From assembly GCF_014202975.1 (NCBI RefSeq), contig NZ_JACHHZ010000001.1, forward strand, positions 1,178,001-1,242,000: a stretch of DNA of 64,000 bases, read 5' to 3'. Under the pieces are notes generated by a model, which was not told the DNA's origin, did no database searches, and saw only the letters and a list, made by a program, of their open reading frames with translations. Position numbers and translations under genes: made by a program. Shown here piece after piece: positions 23,192 through 31,119 of this stretch; the stretch's first letter is position 1; each line of letters starts with the position of its first letter. Source of the DNA: Povalibacter uvarum (lineage in GTDB: Bacteria > Pseudomonadota > Gammaproteobacteria > Steroidobacterales > Steroidobacteraceae).

Positions 23192-25144
23192 TTAAACAGT
23201 CTTTACGTCAGCGGCGGCGACGGCATCGTCGGCCGTCACCCGCTTGCGATAGCGCCGGTCGAATGCGGCAATGAGGCCACCCAGTGCCATGGTGAAGGCG
23301 CCCATCCAGATGAACCTCACCATCGGCTTGTACTGCAGGCGCAGGCTCCATGAACCATCGCCCAGCGGCTCACCCATGGACACGAGCAGGTGTCGCGTCA
23401 GACCGGAATCGATGCCCGCTTCGGTCATCGGGTTCTTCTGCACGCGATAGATGCGCTTCTGCGGGTGCAGCACTGCGATCTCCTTGCCATCGCGCGTGAT
23501 CCGGATCTCCGCTTCGGTCGCCTCGTAGTTCGGGCCTTTTACGTCGCTGAGCTTTGTCATCGTGAACTGGAATCCGGAAAGCTCTGCCGTCTGCCCGGGG
23601 CGCAAGCTCAGGTCCATCTCCTGGCGATACGACTGGGTCGTCGCGACGCCGAGCACGAAGACAGCCAGACCGAAGTGCGCAACGCTCATGCCGATGACGC
23701 CTGCCGACAGCGAATGGCCTTTGCGCAGGCGCGACACCGGATCAACGAGCGCCGAGAGGCCGACCCAGAATGCGAGGCTGAATCCGATCACGGTCATGAC
23801 GGAATGCCAGCCATACGCAACGAGCGCGAGTGCGATTCCCGCGACCACTGAGACTGCGAGCAGCACGAGAAGAAGCCCCTTCGTGCGCCCGAAATCGGCT
23901 TTCTTCCACCCGGCGTGCATGCCGGGTGCAAGCAGCACGACCATCGGCAGCATCGGAATGAGGAAAGCAATGTCGAAGTACGGCGGACCAACGGAGATCT
24001 TCCCGAGATTCAACGCATCGAGAAACATCGGATACAGCGTGCCGAGCAGGATCAGCAGAGTCGCTCCGACGAGCAGGACGTTGTTGATGAGCAGGAACGA
24101 CTCGCGCGATACGGGCGCGAAACCGGTGTTCGTCCGGAACAGCGGCGCGCGCCACGCGTACAAGCCGAGTGCCGATCCCGCGCACAAGCCCAGGAACGTG
24201 AGGATGAACAAGCCTCGACCCGGATCGCTCGCGAACGCATGGACGGACTCGACGACACCGGAACGAACGAGGAACGTTCCGAGCACCGATAGCGAGAACG
24301 CGGTGATCGACAGCAGCAGCGTCCAGCTCTTGAAGAGTCCGCGCTTTTCCGTGACCGCAAGCGAGTGAATCAGCGCCGTGCCGACCAGCCAGGGCATGAA
24401 CGATGCATTCTCGACAGCGTCCCAGAACCACCAGCCGCCCCAGCCAAGCTCGTAATACGCCCACCAACTGCCCAGGGTGATGCCGCAAGTGAGGAAGACC
24501 CACGCCACGTTGGTCCACGGCCTGACCCAGCGCGCCCATACTGAATCGAGCTTGCCCTCGAGCATGGCCGCGACAGCGAACGCAAACGGCACTGACATGC
24601 CGATATAGCCGATGTACTGCATCGGCGGATGAATGATGAGACCAGGATCCTGCAGCAGCGGATTCAGATCGCGGCCGTCCACCGCGGCTGGCCAGAGTCG
24701 CTCGAACGGACTCGACGTCGTGAGAATGAAGAGTGCGAAGCCCGCGCTGATCAGGCCAAGCACACCGAGGACGCGGCTCGTGACCACATCGGGAATCGAG
24801 CGGCTGAATATGGAGACGGCAAGTGTCCACGTCGCTTGCGCCAGCAGCCACAGGAGCAGCGAGCCTTCATGCGCACCCCAGGTCGCAGCCAGTCGATATA
24901 TCGTCGGCAACTCGGAGTTCGAGTTTTGCGCGACATACAACACGGAGAAATCGTTGACGTAGAACGCGTGCATGAGACACGCGAACGAAACGGCAGTGAG
25001 AACGAAGTGCCCGACGACTGCATTGCGCGTCAGCGCAATCCAGTGCGGCTTGCGATAGACGGCGCCCGCGAGCCCGAAGAACGCCTGCGGCAGCGTCAGG
25101 CAGAACGCGAGGATCAGTGCGAAATGGCCTAGCTCAACACTCAT
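23192..25144 (-). CDS. ccmF: Cytochrome c haem lyase subunit CcmF
   Basis: Large inner-membrane haem lyase subunit of 650 residues with about 13-15 membrane segments. The WWD signature WGGWWFWDAVENASFMPW lies near residue 236, and haem-coordinating histidines are expected around it (IHPPMQYIGY; VGTALIHSLAVTEKRG). It takes haem from CcmE and attaches it to apocytochromes with CcmH and CcmI. The upstream 81 bp contain a four-unit heptamer repeat, and the twelve bases before its ATG show no ribosome-binding site, which is unusual in this otherwise tightly overlapping operon. Confidence 0.96.
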   Translation of the reverse strand: MSVELGHFALILAFCLTLPQAFFGLAGAVYRKPHWIALTRNAVVGHFVLTAVSFACLMHAFYVNDFSVLYVAQNSNSELPTIYRLAATWGAHEGSLLLWLLAQATWTLAVSIFSRSIPDVVTSRVLGVLGLISAGFALFILTTSSPFERLWPAAVDGRDLNPLLQDPGLIIHPPMQYIGYIGMSVPFAFAVAAMLEGKLDSVWARWVRPWTNVAWVFLTCGITLGSWWAYYELGWGGWWFWDAVENASFMPWLVGTALIHSLAVTEKRGLFKSWTLLLSITAFSLSVLGTFLVRSGVVESVHAFASDPGRGLFILTFLGLCAGSALGLYAWRAPLFRTNTGFAPVSRESFLLINNVLLVGATLLILLGTLYPMFLDALNLGKISVGPPYFDIAFLIPMLPMVVLLAPGMHAGWKKADFGRTKGLLLVLLAVSVVAGIALALVAYGWHSVMTVIGFSLAFWVGLSALVDPVSRLRKGHSLSAGVIGMSVAHFGLAVFVLGVATTQSYRQEMDLSLRPGQTAELSGFQFTMTKLSDVKGPNYEATEAEIRITRDGKEIAVLHPQKRIYRVQKNPMTEAGIDSGLTRHLLVSMGEPLGDGSWSLRLQYKPMVRFIWMGAFTMALGGLIAAFDRRYRKRVTADDAVAAADVKTV

Positions 25145-25154
25145 AAAGAAGAAA

Positions 25155-25182
25155 CGGTTAGCGGTTAGCGGTTGGCGGTTGG
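25155..25182. repeat. Four tandem heptamers in the ccmE-ccmF junction
   Basis: CGGTTAG, CGGTTAG, CGGTTGG, CGGTTGG, read on the plus strand, starting only ten bases from the ccmF start codon. Same size and unit number as the copies at 26597-26624 and in the arms of 14500-14586. No inverse arm is present. Confidence 0.8.
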
Positions 25183-25225
25183 CAAGAAGCCGGACGTGAG
25201 GAGATAGATCGGCGACCGCGCGTGC

Positions 25226-25669
25226 TCATTGCCCACCCGCCTCCTTCTGATGCTGTTTCTTGAGCGTGTCCGCGACGTCCGGCGGCATGTAGTTCTCGTC
25301 GTGTTTCGCGAGAACTTCCTCGGCGACGAAATCTCCGCCTGGCGCGAGCTTGCCTCGGGCGACGATGCCCTGCCCCTCGCGGAACAGATCGGGAAGCACG
25401 CCGCTGTATCTCACTTTGACGTTGTGAGCGAAGTCCGTGAGGATGAAAGTGGCTTCCATGCTGCCGGCAGGCCGCTGAAAGCTTCCTTCCGTGACCATGC
25501 CGCCGACCCGGAAAGTCCGATCGGCAGGTGCCTTGCCCGCCGATACATCCGACGGCGAATAGAAATAGAGAAGGTTTTCCTGGAATGCGTTGAGCGCGAA
25601 CGCGGCCGCGGTGCCGACGCCGATCACCATCAGTCCGACGAGAAGCATGCGACGCTGACGAGCCGTCAC
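25226..25669 (-). CDS. ccmE: Haem chaperone CcmE
   Basis: Periplasmic haem chaperone of 147 residues. One N-terminal membrane helix (MLLVGLMVIGVGTAAAFAL) and an OB-fold follow, with FRVGGMVTEGSFQR and KVRYSGVLPDLFREGQGIVA. The haem-binding motif HDENY places the covalent His at residue 123 and Tyr at 127, in AEEVLAKHDENYMPP. The start is GTG 25669, overlapping the ccmD stop by GTGA; a longer open frame upstream overlaps ccmD and ccmC and is not coding. Confidence 0.95.
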   Translation of the reverse strand: MTARQRRMLLVGLMVIGVGTAAAFALNAFQENLLYFYSPSDVSAGKAPADRTFRVGGMVTEGSFQRPAGSMEATFILTDFAHNVKVRYSGVLPDLFREGQGIVARGKLAPGGDFVAEEVLAKHDENYMPPDVADTLKKQHQKEAGGQ

Positions 25670-25854
25670 GATGGGTTCTCCGCGACGGCCATTTGTGCGC
25701 CCATCTGGGCCCGGCGGCGCGCCTTCTCCTGCGCGAGCTGCAACTGACGACGACCGGCCCACTCCATCCCGACGAGCACAATGGCTGTCAGGCCGTAGCA
25801 GGACCAGACGTAGGGAGCATAACCCCCCATATGAAGAAACTCGCTCAAGTTCAT
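25666..25854 (-). CDS. ccmD: Haem exporter subunit CcmD
   Basis: Small membrane protein of 62 residues that holds CcmC, CcmE and the CcmAB exporter together. It begins MNLSEFLHMGGYAPYVWSCY and has one membrane helix (GLTAIVLVGMEWA) and a basic amphipathic tail (RRQLQLAQEKARRRAQ), the usual CcmD make-up. Overlaps ccmC and ccmE by four bases on each side. Confidence 0.92.
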   Translation of the reverse strand: MNLSEFLHMGGYAPYVWSCYGLTAIVLVGMEWAGRRQLQLAQEKARRRAQMGAQMAVAENPS

Positions 25855-26588
25855 GATTTAAGACTGCTTTCAGCAAGCCATGCAGTATTGCGCTCCCGCA
25901 GCAGGATCTCTCCTCGAACCCGGTTGCACAGGATTGCGCCGAAGTAGAGCACAAACGCGAGGAGCAGGACCAACAGCGGCCACACCATCGACCCTGCGAT
26001 GGCGGATTTGCTGGTCACGGAAATGCTGGGACCCTGATGAAGGCTGTTCCACCATTCGACTGAGTACTTCACGATCGGCACGTTCACCACGCCCACGATC
26101 GCGAGGATCGCGCTGGCCCGATCCGCCCGCTGGATATCGTCGAACGACGCTCGCAGTGCCATGTAGCCGAGATAGAGAAAGAGAAGGATCAGCTCGGAAG
26201 TCAGTCGCGGATCCCACTCCCACCAGGTGCCCCACATGGGCTTGCCCCAGATCGATCCGGTCACGAGCGCCAGCACGGTGAACCAGGCACCGAGCGGCGC
26301 GCAGCTCGCTGCAACCGCATGCGCGAGCTTCATCCGCCAGATGAGCCCGATCGCGGCGGCGACTGCCATCATCACGTAGACCATCAACGACAGCGATGCG
26401 CTTGGCACGTGCACATAGATGATGCGGAATGCGTCCTTCTGCTGGTAATCCGCGGGCGCCATGACCAGGCCACCGTAGACGCCGATCACCATCAGCGCGA
26501 TGGCGGGCCATAGCAACCACGGACGCCAGAGTCCGAGCAGACGGTAGGCGTGGGGTGGGGAGGCGAGTTGGTAGAACCAGAGCCACAT
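25851..26588 (-). CDS. ccmC: Haem exporter/handling protein CcmC
   Basis: Inner-membrane protein of 245 residues with six helices that loads haem on CcmE. The tryptophan-rich motif WGTWWEWDPRLTS lies near residue 122; conserved histidines occur in IIYVHVPSA (about 61) and YSVEWWNSLHQG (about 185). N-terminus MWLWFYQLASPP aligns with the E. coli start (MWKTLHQLAIPP), so ATG 26588 is secure, yet the bases before it are CTCCTCCT, an anti-Shine-Dalgarno rather than a ribosome-binding site, next to a heptamer repeat. Confidence 0.95.
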   Translation of the reverse strand: MWLWFYQLASPPHAYRLLGLWRPWLLWPAIALMVIGVYGGLVMAPADYQQKDAFRIIYVHVPSASLSLMVYVMMAVAAAIGLIWRMKLAHAVAASCAPLGAWFTVLALVTGSIWGKPMWGTWWEWDPRLTSELILLFLYLGYMALRASFDDIQRADRASAILAIVGVVNVPIVKYSVEWWNSLHQGPSISVTSKSAIAGSMVWPLLVLLLAFVLYFGAILCNRVRGEILLRERNTAWLAESSLKS

Positions 26589-26596
26589 AGGAGGAG

Positions 26597-26624
26597 CGGT
26601 TAGCGGTTAGCGGTTAGCGGTTGG
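26597..26624. repeat. Four tandem heptamers in the ccmB-ccmC junction
   Basis: CGGTTAG three times then CGGTTGG, followed by CGGGAGGCCGG; the copy in the ccmE-ccmF gap is followed by a similar GAAGCCGG. The repeat starts nine bases from the ccmC start codon and takes up part of a 114-bp gap in an operon whose other junctions overlap or touch. Confidence 0.8.
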
Positions 26625-26702
26625 CGGGAGGCCGGAAACGAACCAGTCGAGAGGTGACACATCTTCATGCGATCTCCTTTTGAACCAACCGCCATCCTGT
26701 TC

Positions 26703-27389
26703 TCATGATTCGACGCTGATGCGCATTGCCGCGGCCATGGCTACGGGGCCGAGGCTGATGAAGAGCAGCAGCATTGCTGCCAGCAAGTTTAGCGGACCCG
26801 TCGCCGACTCGCCGTGCATGGCGAGATCGACGGCCCGGGCGCCGAAAATGAGGATGGGCATCTCGAGCGGGAGGACCAGCAGGGCCAGCAATACGCTGCC
26901 CCGGCGCACGCTCACGGTGAGCGCGGCGCCGATCCCGCCAAGGACACTCAGGCACCCTGTGCCGAGCGCCAGCGAACCCACCAGAACAGGCCACGCCGAC
27001 TCGGGCATGCCCAAGGCATAGCCGACCAGCGGCGCCATGATCACCAGCGGCAAGCCTGCCAGCAGCCAGTGCGCGAGGGTCTTCGCCAGCAACATCAGCG
27101 ACAACGGCTGTCCAGACAACGTCCACTGCTCCATCGTTCCGTCGTCGACATCGGGGCGGAACAAAGATTCCAGCGCGAGCAGCGAGGCAAGCATCGCCGC
27201 TACCCAGACGATGCCGGGTGCGATCCCGCGCAACTCATCGAGCGACGGGCTGATGGCGAGCGGGAACAATGTCGTGACGATCACGAAGAAGACGAGCGGC
27301 TGGATCACCTGATCCCAATGCCGGAATGCGAGCCTGAGGTCGCGTGCGAGCACCAATCCCATGAGCGATCCGACGCCGGGCTGCATCAA
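26703..27389 (-). CDS. ccmB: Haem exporter permease CcmB
   Basis: Six-helix permease of 228 residues that pairs with the ATPase CcmA to release haem-loaded CcmE. Typical stretches are LVLARDLRLAFRHWDQVIQP, PLVFFVIVTTLFPLAISP, GIVWVAAMLASLLALE, LFRPDVDDGTMEQW and LPLEMPILIFGARAV. Start ATG overlaps the ccmA stop by four bases. Confidence 0.94.
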   Translation of the reverse strand: MMQPGVGSLMGLVLARDLRLAFRHWDQVIQPLVFFVIVTTLFPLAISPSLDELRGIAPGIVWVAAMLASLLALESLFRPDVDDGTMEQWTLSGQPLSLMLLAKTLAHWLLAGLPLVIMAPLVGYALGMPESAWPVLVGSLALGTGCLSVLGGIGAALTVSVRRGSVLLALLVLPLEMPILIFGARAVDLAMHGESATGPLNLLAAMLLLFISLGPVAMAAAMRISVES

Positions 27390-28024
27390 TGAAGCTCCAG
27401 CGTGCGCACGCCGCTTCGACCTGCCAGCAACGATTGATGAGCAGCGGTGAGGATCATTCCACCCTCCTCCAGGTGCGTCGCCATGCAGCGCTCGAACAGC
27501 GCGATGCCGCCTACGTCCAGGTTCGTGATCGGCTCATCGAGAATCCACAGTGCCGGGCGAGTGAGCAGGATTCGCGCGATCGCGACGCGGCGCTTCTGCC
27601 CAGCTGACAGCGATCGCACCGGAAGGTCGCGACAATGCGGGATCTCCACGCGCGCGAGCGCCTGATCGATTTCCTCGGAGGTGACCGAGCGGCGTATCCC
27701 GACACCGAACAGCAGGTTCTCGCGCGCGGTCAGGTCGACCTTGAGCGCATTCACATGCGCGAGGTACGCAAGCTCTGAGTGATAAGTGTCGCGTTGGGCA
27801 GCGATCGGCTGGTGGCGCCAGAAGATCTCGCCGGACTCCACCGGGAGCAGGCCGGCCGCACAGCGCAACAGGCTGGTCTTGCCCACTCCGTTCGGTCCCG
27901 CGACCTGCAGCAATTCGCCCGGCTCCACGGCGAAGGAAACGTTGCGAAGCAGATGCCGCTCACCTCGCCACAGGTGCAGTCCGCGAACCTCTAGTTTTGC
28001 TCCGCTTGCGGAAGCGTTAGGCAT
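27386..28024 (-). CDS. ccmA: Haem exporter ATPase CcmA
   Basis: ABC ATPase of 212 residues, first gene of the ccm operon. Walker A is GPNGVGKTSLLR (about 40), the signature is SAGQKRRVAIAR (about 138) and Walker B is LWILDEPITNLD (about 156); HQSL supplies the switch His. It hydrolyses ATP to free holo-CcmE from CcmCD. The tRNA-Leu gene diverges 127 bp upstream, so the operon promoter must lie in 28025-28151; I see no clear -35/-10 pair there. Confidence 0.95.
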   Translation of the reverse strand: MPNASASGAKLEVRGLHLWRGERHLLRNVSFAVEPGELLQVAGPNGVGKTSLLRCAAGLLPVESGEIFWRHQPIAAQRDTYHSELAYLAHVNALKVDLTARENLLFGVGIRRSVTSEEIDQALARVEIPHCRDLPVRSLSAGQKRRVAIARILLTRPALWILDEPITNLDVGGIALFERCMATHLEEGGMILTAAHQSLLAGRSGVRTLELH

Positions 28025-28151
28025 GCCGGATGGATTCGTCGTTGGAATCGGCGCAAGAACGGTGTTCAGTCTAACAGATGCGTCGTATTCGTCCGGCGAT
28101 GCAGCACGCCGAGGCCGCGAGTTAGAATTCCGTGCGCGTCGATGACGGCAC

Positions 28152-28237
28152 GGCGGTGTGGCGGAATTGGTAGACGCAGCAGACTTAAAATTTGCCGACG
28201 AATAGTCGTACCGGTTCGATTCCGGTCACCGCCACCA
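28152..28237 (+). tRNA. tRNA-Leu (TAA anticodon)
   Basis: 86-nt tRNA with a 7-bp acceptor stem (GGCGGTG / CACCGCC), D-arm GCGGAATTGGTAGACGC, anticodon loop CTTAAAA giving TAA, a long variable arm (GCCGACGAATAGTCGT) as in class II tRNAs, T-arm CCGGTTCGATTCCGG and an encoded ACCA end. It reads rightward, opposite to the neighbouring tRNA-Cys and tRNA-Gly. Confidence 0.97.
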
Positions 28238-28277
28238 ATCTTGCCACGTGCCTTGTGCGCGCAGCGCGCTACCTATT

Positions 28278-28299
28278 CGGTTCGACAGGTGCCGAACCG
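28278..28299. terminator. Hairpin between converging tRNA genes
   Basis: CGGTTCG and CGAACCG form perfect 7-bp arms around an 8-base loop, midway between the 3' ends of tRNA-Leu and tRNA-Cys. No T-run is adjacent, so it is a possible terminator only. Confidence 0.4.
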
Positions 28300-28335
28300 C
28301 AGGGAGCAGAAAAATTCAGGATGAGGAGCGGATTT

Positions 28336-28409
28336 TGGAGGCGCCGGCCGGAATTGAACCGGCGTACGCGGTTTTGCAGACCGCTGCGTAACCACTCCGC
28401 CACGGCGCC
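28336..28409 (-). tRNA. tRNA-Cys (GCA anticodon)
   Basis: 74-nt tRNA with acceptor GGCGCCG / CGGCGCC, D-arm GGCGGAGTGGTTACGC, anticodon loop CTGCAAA giving GCA, T-arm GCCGGTTCAATTCCGGC, discriminator T and encoded CCA. It follows tRNA-Gly on the same strand, as in the E. coli glyW-cysT pair. Confidence 0.97.
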
Positions 28410-28435
28410 CACGATTGCAGGGTACCAGAAGCGCA

Positions 28436-28464
28436 AAACCCCGGGCTGGAAGAACCCGGGGTTT
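28436..28464 (-). terminator. Strong hairpin between tRNA-Gly and tRNA-Cys
   Basis: AAACCCCGGG and CCCGGGGTTT are perfect 10-bp arms with a 9-base loop, followed on the minus strand by TTTTGC. It looks like an intrinsic terminator or attenuator placed between two tRNAs that would otherwise be one transcript; it could also be a processing signal. Confidence 0.55.
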
Positions 28465-28475
28465 GCCTGGAAATC

Positions 28476-28551
28476 TGGAGCGGGAAAAGGGGCTCGAACC
28501 CTCGACCTCAACCTTGGCAAGGTTGCGCTCTACCAACTGAGCTATTCCCGC
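28476..28551 (-). tRNA. tRNA-Gly (GCC anticodon)
   Basis: 76-nt tRNA with acceptor GCGGGAA / TTCCCGC, D-arm GCTCAGTTGGTAGAGC, anticodon loop TTGCCAA giving GCC, T-arm GAGGGTTCGAGCCCCTT (one mismatch-tolerant pair) and encoded TCCA. It lies 101 bp after pgsA on the same strand, in the same order as E. coli pgsA-glyW. Confidence 0.97.
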
Positions 28552-28652
28552 AGGTCGCTTGAAAGCGGCCGCTATTCTAGAGCCGGAACCCGCACTGTCA
28601 AGGTAAAAGACCGCCCTTCACGCGATACGTTCCGCCGCTTCCTTGGAATGAT

Positions 28653-29249
28653 TCACTGAAGGGGCGTGTCGCTCAGCGCCGGCCACGCCGCGCGCAGGTA
28701 GACGACCATCGACCACAAGGTCAGTGCTGCGGCCGCGACGAGGCAGGCCAGCCCCAGCTCGAACGCCGGAATGAACCAGACGTCGCTGCGAAAGAGCATC
28801 ATCGACAGGCCGGTCATCTGGAAGATCGTCTTCCACTTGCCCAATGACGATACGGCGACCTTCCCGCGCTTGCCCAGCTCCGCCATCCATTCACGCAGTG
28901 CCGAGATGGTGATTTCCCTGCCGACGATCACCGCCGCCGTCAGTGTGATCAGTACATGCGGATCGAAATGGATGAACTTCAGCGCGGGCGGATCGTGGCT
29001 GACGAGCAGGATGAGGGCCACGGCCACCATCAACTTGTCGGCGACCGGATCCAGGAATGCTCCCAGCGCGGACGTCTGCCCGAGCTTGCGCGCCAGGTAG
29101 CCATCGAGCGAATCGGTGATCGCAGCCAGGATGAAGACGCTGGCCGCCGCTGGGTTCGACCACTCGTAGGGCAGATAGAAGAGCACCACGACAAGCGGAA
29201 TCATGACGATCCGCGCAAACGTCAGCGTGTTGGCGATGGGAAAACTCAC
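28653..29249 (-). CDS. pgsA: CDP-diacylglycerol-glycerol-3-phosphate 3-phosphatidyltransferase PgsA
   Basis: Inner-membrane enzyme of 198 residues that makes phosphatidylglycerol phosphate, the committed step to phosphatidylglycerol and cardiolipin. The CDP-alcohol phosphotransferase motif D-x2-D-G-x2-A-R-x8-G-x3-D-x3-D is complete between Asp46 and Asp71 (TDSLDGYLARKLG, then GAFLDPVADK). Five to six membrane helices surround it. It starts 12 bp after the uvrC stop and is followed by tRNA-Gly and tRNA-Cys, the arrangement of many gammaproteobacteria. Confidence 0.96.
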   Translation of the reverse strand: MSFPIANTLTFARIVMIPLVVVLFYLPYEWSNPAAASVFILAAITDSLDGYLARKLGQTSALGAFLDPVADKLMVAVALILLVSHDPPALKFIHFDPHVLITLTAAVIVGREITISALREWMAELGKRGKVAVSSLGKWKTIFQMTGLSMMLFRSDVWFIPAFELGLACLVAAAALTLWSMVVYLRAAWPALSDTPLQ

Positions 29250-29261
29250 TGCACGCCCACT

Positions 29262-31082
29262 CTAGCCGCCCGCATGCAGCGTTTCATAGATGCTCTCTGC
29301 GAGTTTGCGGCTGATGCCATGCACCTTCTCGAGGTCCTCGATGCCCGCCCGGGTAACGCCCTGCAGGCCACCGAACTGCCGCAGCAGCTCGCGACGCTTG
29401 CGCGGCCCGAGACCCGGCACGGTTTCGAGAACGGATTGCGTGCGCGCTTTGGCGCGTCGATGACGATGACCGGCGATGGCAAAGCGATGCGCTTCGTCAC
29501 GAATTCTCTGGATGAGATGCAAAGCGGAGGAATCCGGCGGCAGTATAGTGGGCAGGTCCTGATGCGCCAAGAACAGCCGCTCCTGGCCCGGCTTGCGATC
29601 CGCGCCTTTCGCGACGCCAGCGATCGTGACACCGGTGATCTCGAGCTCCTGCAGCACATCGATCGCCTGAGCGAGCTGGCCCGGTCCGCCGTCGATCAGC
29701 AGCAGATCGGGCATCGGCACTTCACCTTTCTTGATGCGCGCGTATCGTCGCGTCAGCGCCTGTCGCATCGCTCCGTAGTCATCGCCGGGCTCGATCCCAT
29801 CGATATTGAAGCGCCGGTAGTCCGCCTTGATCGGCCCCTCCGGCCCGAACACCACGCAGGACGCGACTGCGCGCTCGCCCATCGTGTGGCTGATGTCGAA
29901 ACACTCGATACGTGCCGGTATCGAAGGAAGCGACAGCGCCGTCGCAACGCCCTGCAACTGTTCAGCCGTCGTCGCCTCCGTCGCCTGCCGCATCCGCAGA
30001 CCGATGTCGGCGTTCGTGTGAGCCATCTCCAGCCAGCGCGCCCGCACTCCCCGCACGCTGCTGCGGATCTTCACCGTCTTCCCCATGCGCTCGGTCAGCG
30101 TGGCTTCCAGAAGATCGGCATCTTCGATCGGCTCGCTGATCACGATCTCATCGGGCGCTTCGCGGCCCATGTAGTACTGGACCAGGAAGCCGGACAGCAG
30201 CTCTCCCGCTTCCGCGAGACCAGCGCGCGGGAAGAAGTTGTTGCTGCCGAGATTGCGTCCGCCGCGGACGAACACGATCGAGACGCAATGTTCGCCAGCG
30301 TTCGACACGAGCGCGACCGCATCGATGTCGTTGCTCGTGTTGCGGGTGACCGCCTGCACTGAATGAATGGCCTTGATGCCATGGATCTGGTCGCGCAGCC
30401 GCGCCGCCCGCTCGAACTCGAGCTGCTGCGCCGCCTGCTCCATGCGCTGCGCGAGATCGTCGAGCAACTCCGCCCCTCTTCCTTCGAGCACCTTCATGGC
30501 GTCGCTGACATCCTGCGCGTAGGCGTCCTTGGCGATCAGCTCGACGCACGGCCCGGAACAGCGCTTGATCTGGTGCTGCAGGCACGGGCGCGAGCGATTC
30601 GCAAAAAAGGAGTCGCTGCAGGGACGCAGCAGGAACAGCTTCTGCAGCAGCAACAGCGTCTCGCGCGTCGCCTTCGCATTGGGATACGGACCGAAGAACT
30701 TGCCCGGCATCCGGCTGCGACTGCCGCGGTAGAAACTGATTCGCGGATAATCGTGATCGGTCGAGATGTAGAGATACGGAAAGCTCTTGTCGTCGCGCAG
30801 CGCGACGTTGTACCGGGGCTTGTGCCGCTTGATCAGGTTGTATTCGAGCAGCAGCGCCTCGGTCTCGGACGCCGTGACAGTGACCTCGACATTGGAGATC
30901 TGCGCGACCATCGCCATGGTCTTCGCCGTCTGCGCCTTGCCCACGAAGTACGTGGTCAGCCGGTTCTTCAGGTTCCTGGCCTTGCCGACGTACAGCACCT
31001 CGCCGTCGGCCGCGATCATCCGGTACACGCCGGGACGCTGGCTGACATTCGCAAGGAACGGCTTGGAATCGAAATCGGGCAT
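29262..31082 (-). CDS. uvrC: Excinuclease ABC subunit C
   Basis: Nucleotide-excision-repair endonuclease of 606 residues (E. coli 610) that cuts both sides of a lesion with UvrB. The N-terminal GIY-YIG nuclease is visible as RPGVYRMIAADGEVLYVGKA (about 14-33), the UvrB-binding UVR motif as LEFERAARLRDQIHGIKAI (about 205-223), the RNase H-like domain from about 370 (CFDISHTMGERAVASCVVF, LLIDGGPGQLAQA), and the C-terminal helix-hairpin-helix pair as VPGLGPRKRRELLRQFGG. ATG 31082 gives the family start MPDFDSKPFL; the frame is open to 31136 but that stretch overlaps the uracil-DNA glycosylase gene. Confidence 0.96.
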   Translation of the reverse strand: MPDFDSKPFLANVSQRPGVYRMIAADGEVLYVGKARNLKNRLTTYFVGKAQTAKTMAMVAQISNVEVTVTASETEALLLEYNLIKRHKPRYNVALRDDKSFPYLYISTDHDYPRISFYRGSRSRMPGKFFGPYPNAKATRETLLLLQKLFLLRPCSDSFFANRSRPCLQHQIKRCSGPCVELIAKDAYAQDVSDAMKVLEGRGAELLDDLAQRMEQAAQQLEFERAARLRDQIHGIKAIHSVQAVTRNTSNDIDAVALVSNAGEHCVSIVFVRGGRNLGSNNFFPRAGLAEAGELLSGFLVQYYMGREAPDEIVISEPIEDADLLEATLTERMGKTVKIRSSVRGVRARWLEMAHTNADIGLRMRQATEATTAEQLQGVATALSLPSIPARIECFDISHTMGERAVASCVVFGPEGPIKADYRRFNIDGIEPGDDYGAMRQALTRRYARIKKGEVPMPDLLLIDGGPGQLAQAIDVLQELEITGVTIAGVAKGADRKPGQERLFLAHQDLPTILPPDSSALHLIQRIRDEAHRFAIAGHRHRRAKARTQSVLETVPGLGPRKRRELLRQFGGLQGVTRAGIEDLEKVHGISRKLAESIYETLHAGG

Positions 31083-31119
31083 GGCGGGAATTCTAGCCCA
31101 CCGCCCTCGCCGGCCCCTG

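Noticed and set aside
28152..28551. tRNA cluster as an integration site of a genomic island
   Set aside because: No integrase, no direct-repeat copy of a tRNA 3' end, and flanking genes are core housekeeping genes.
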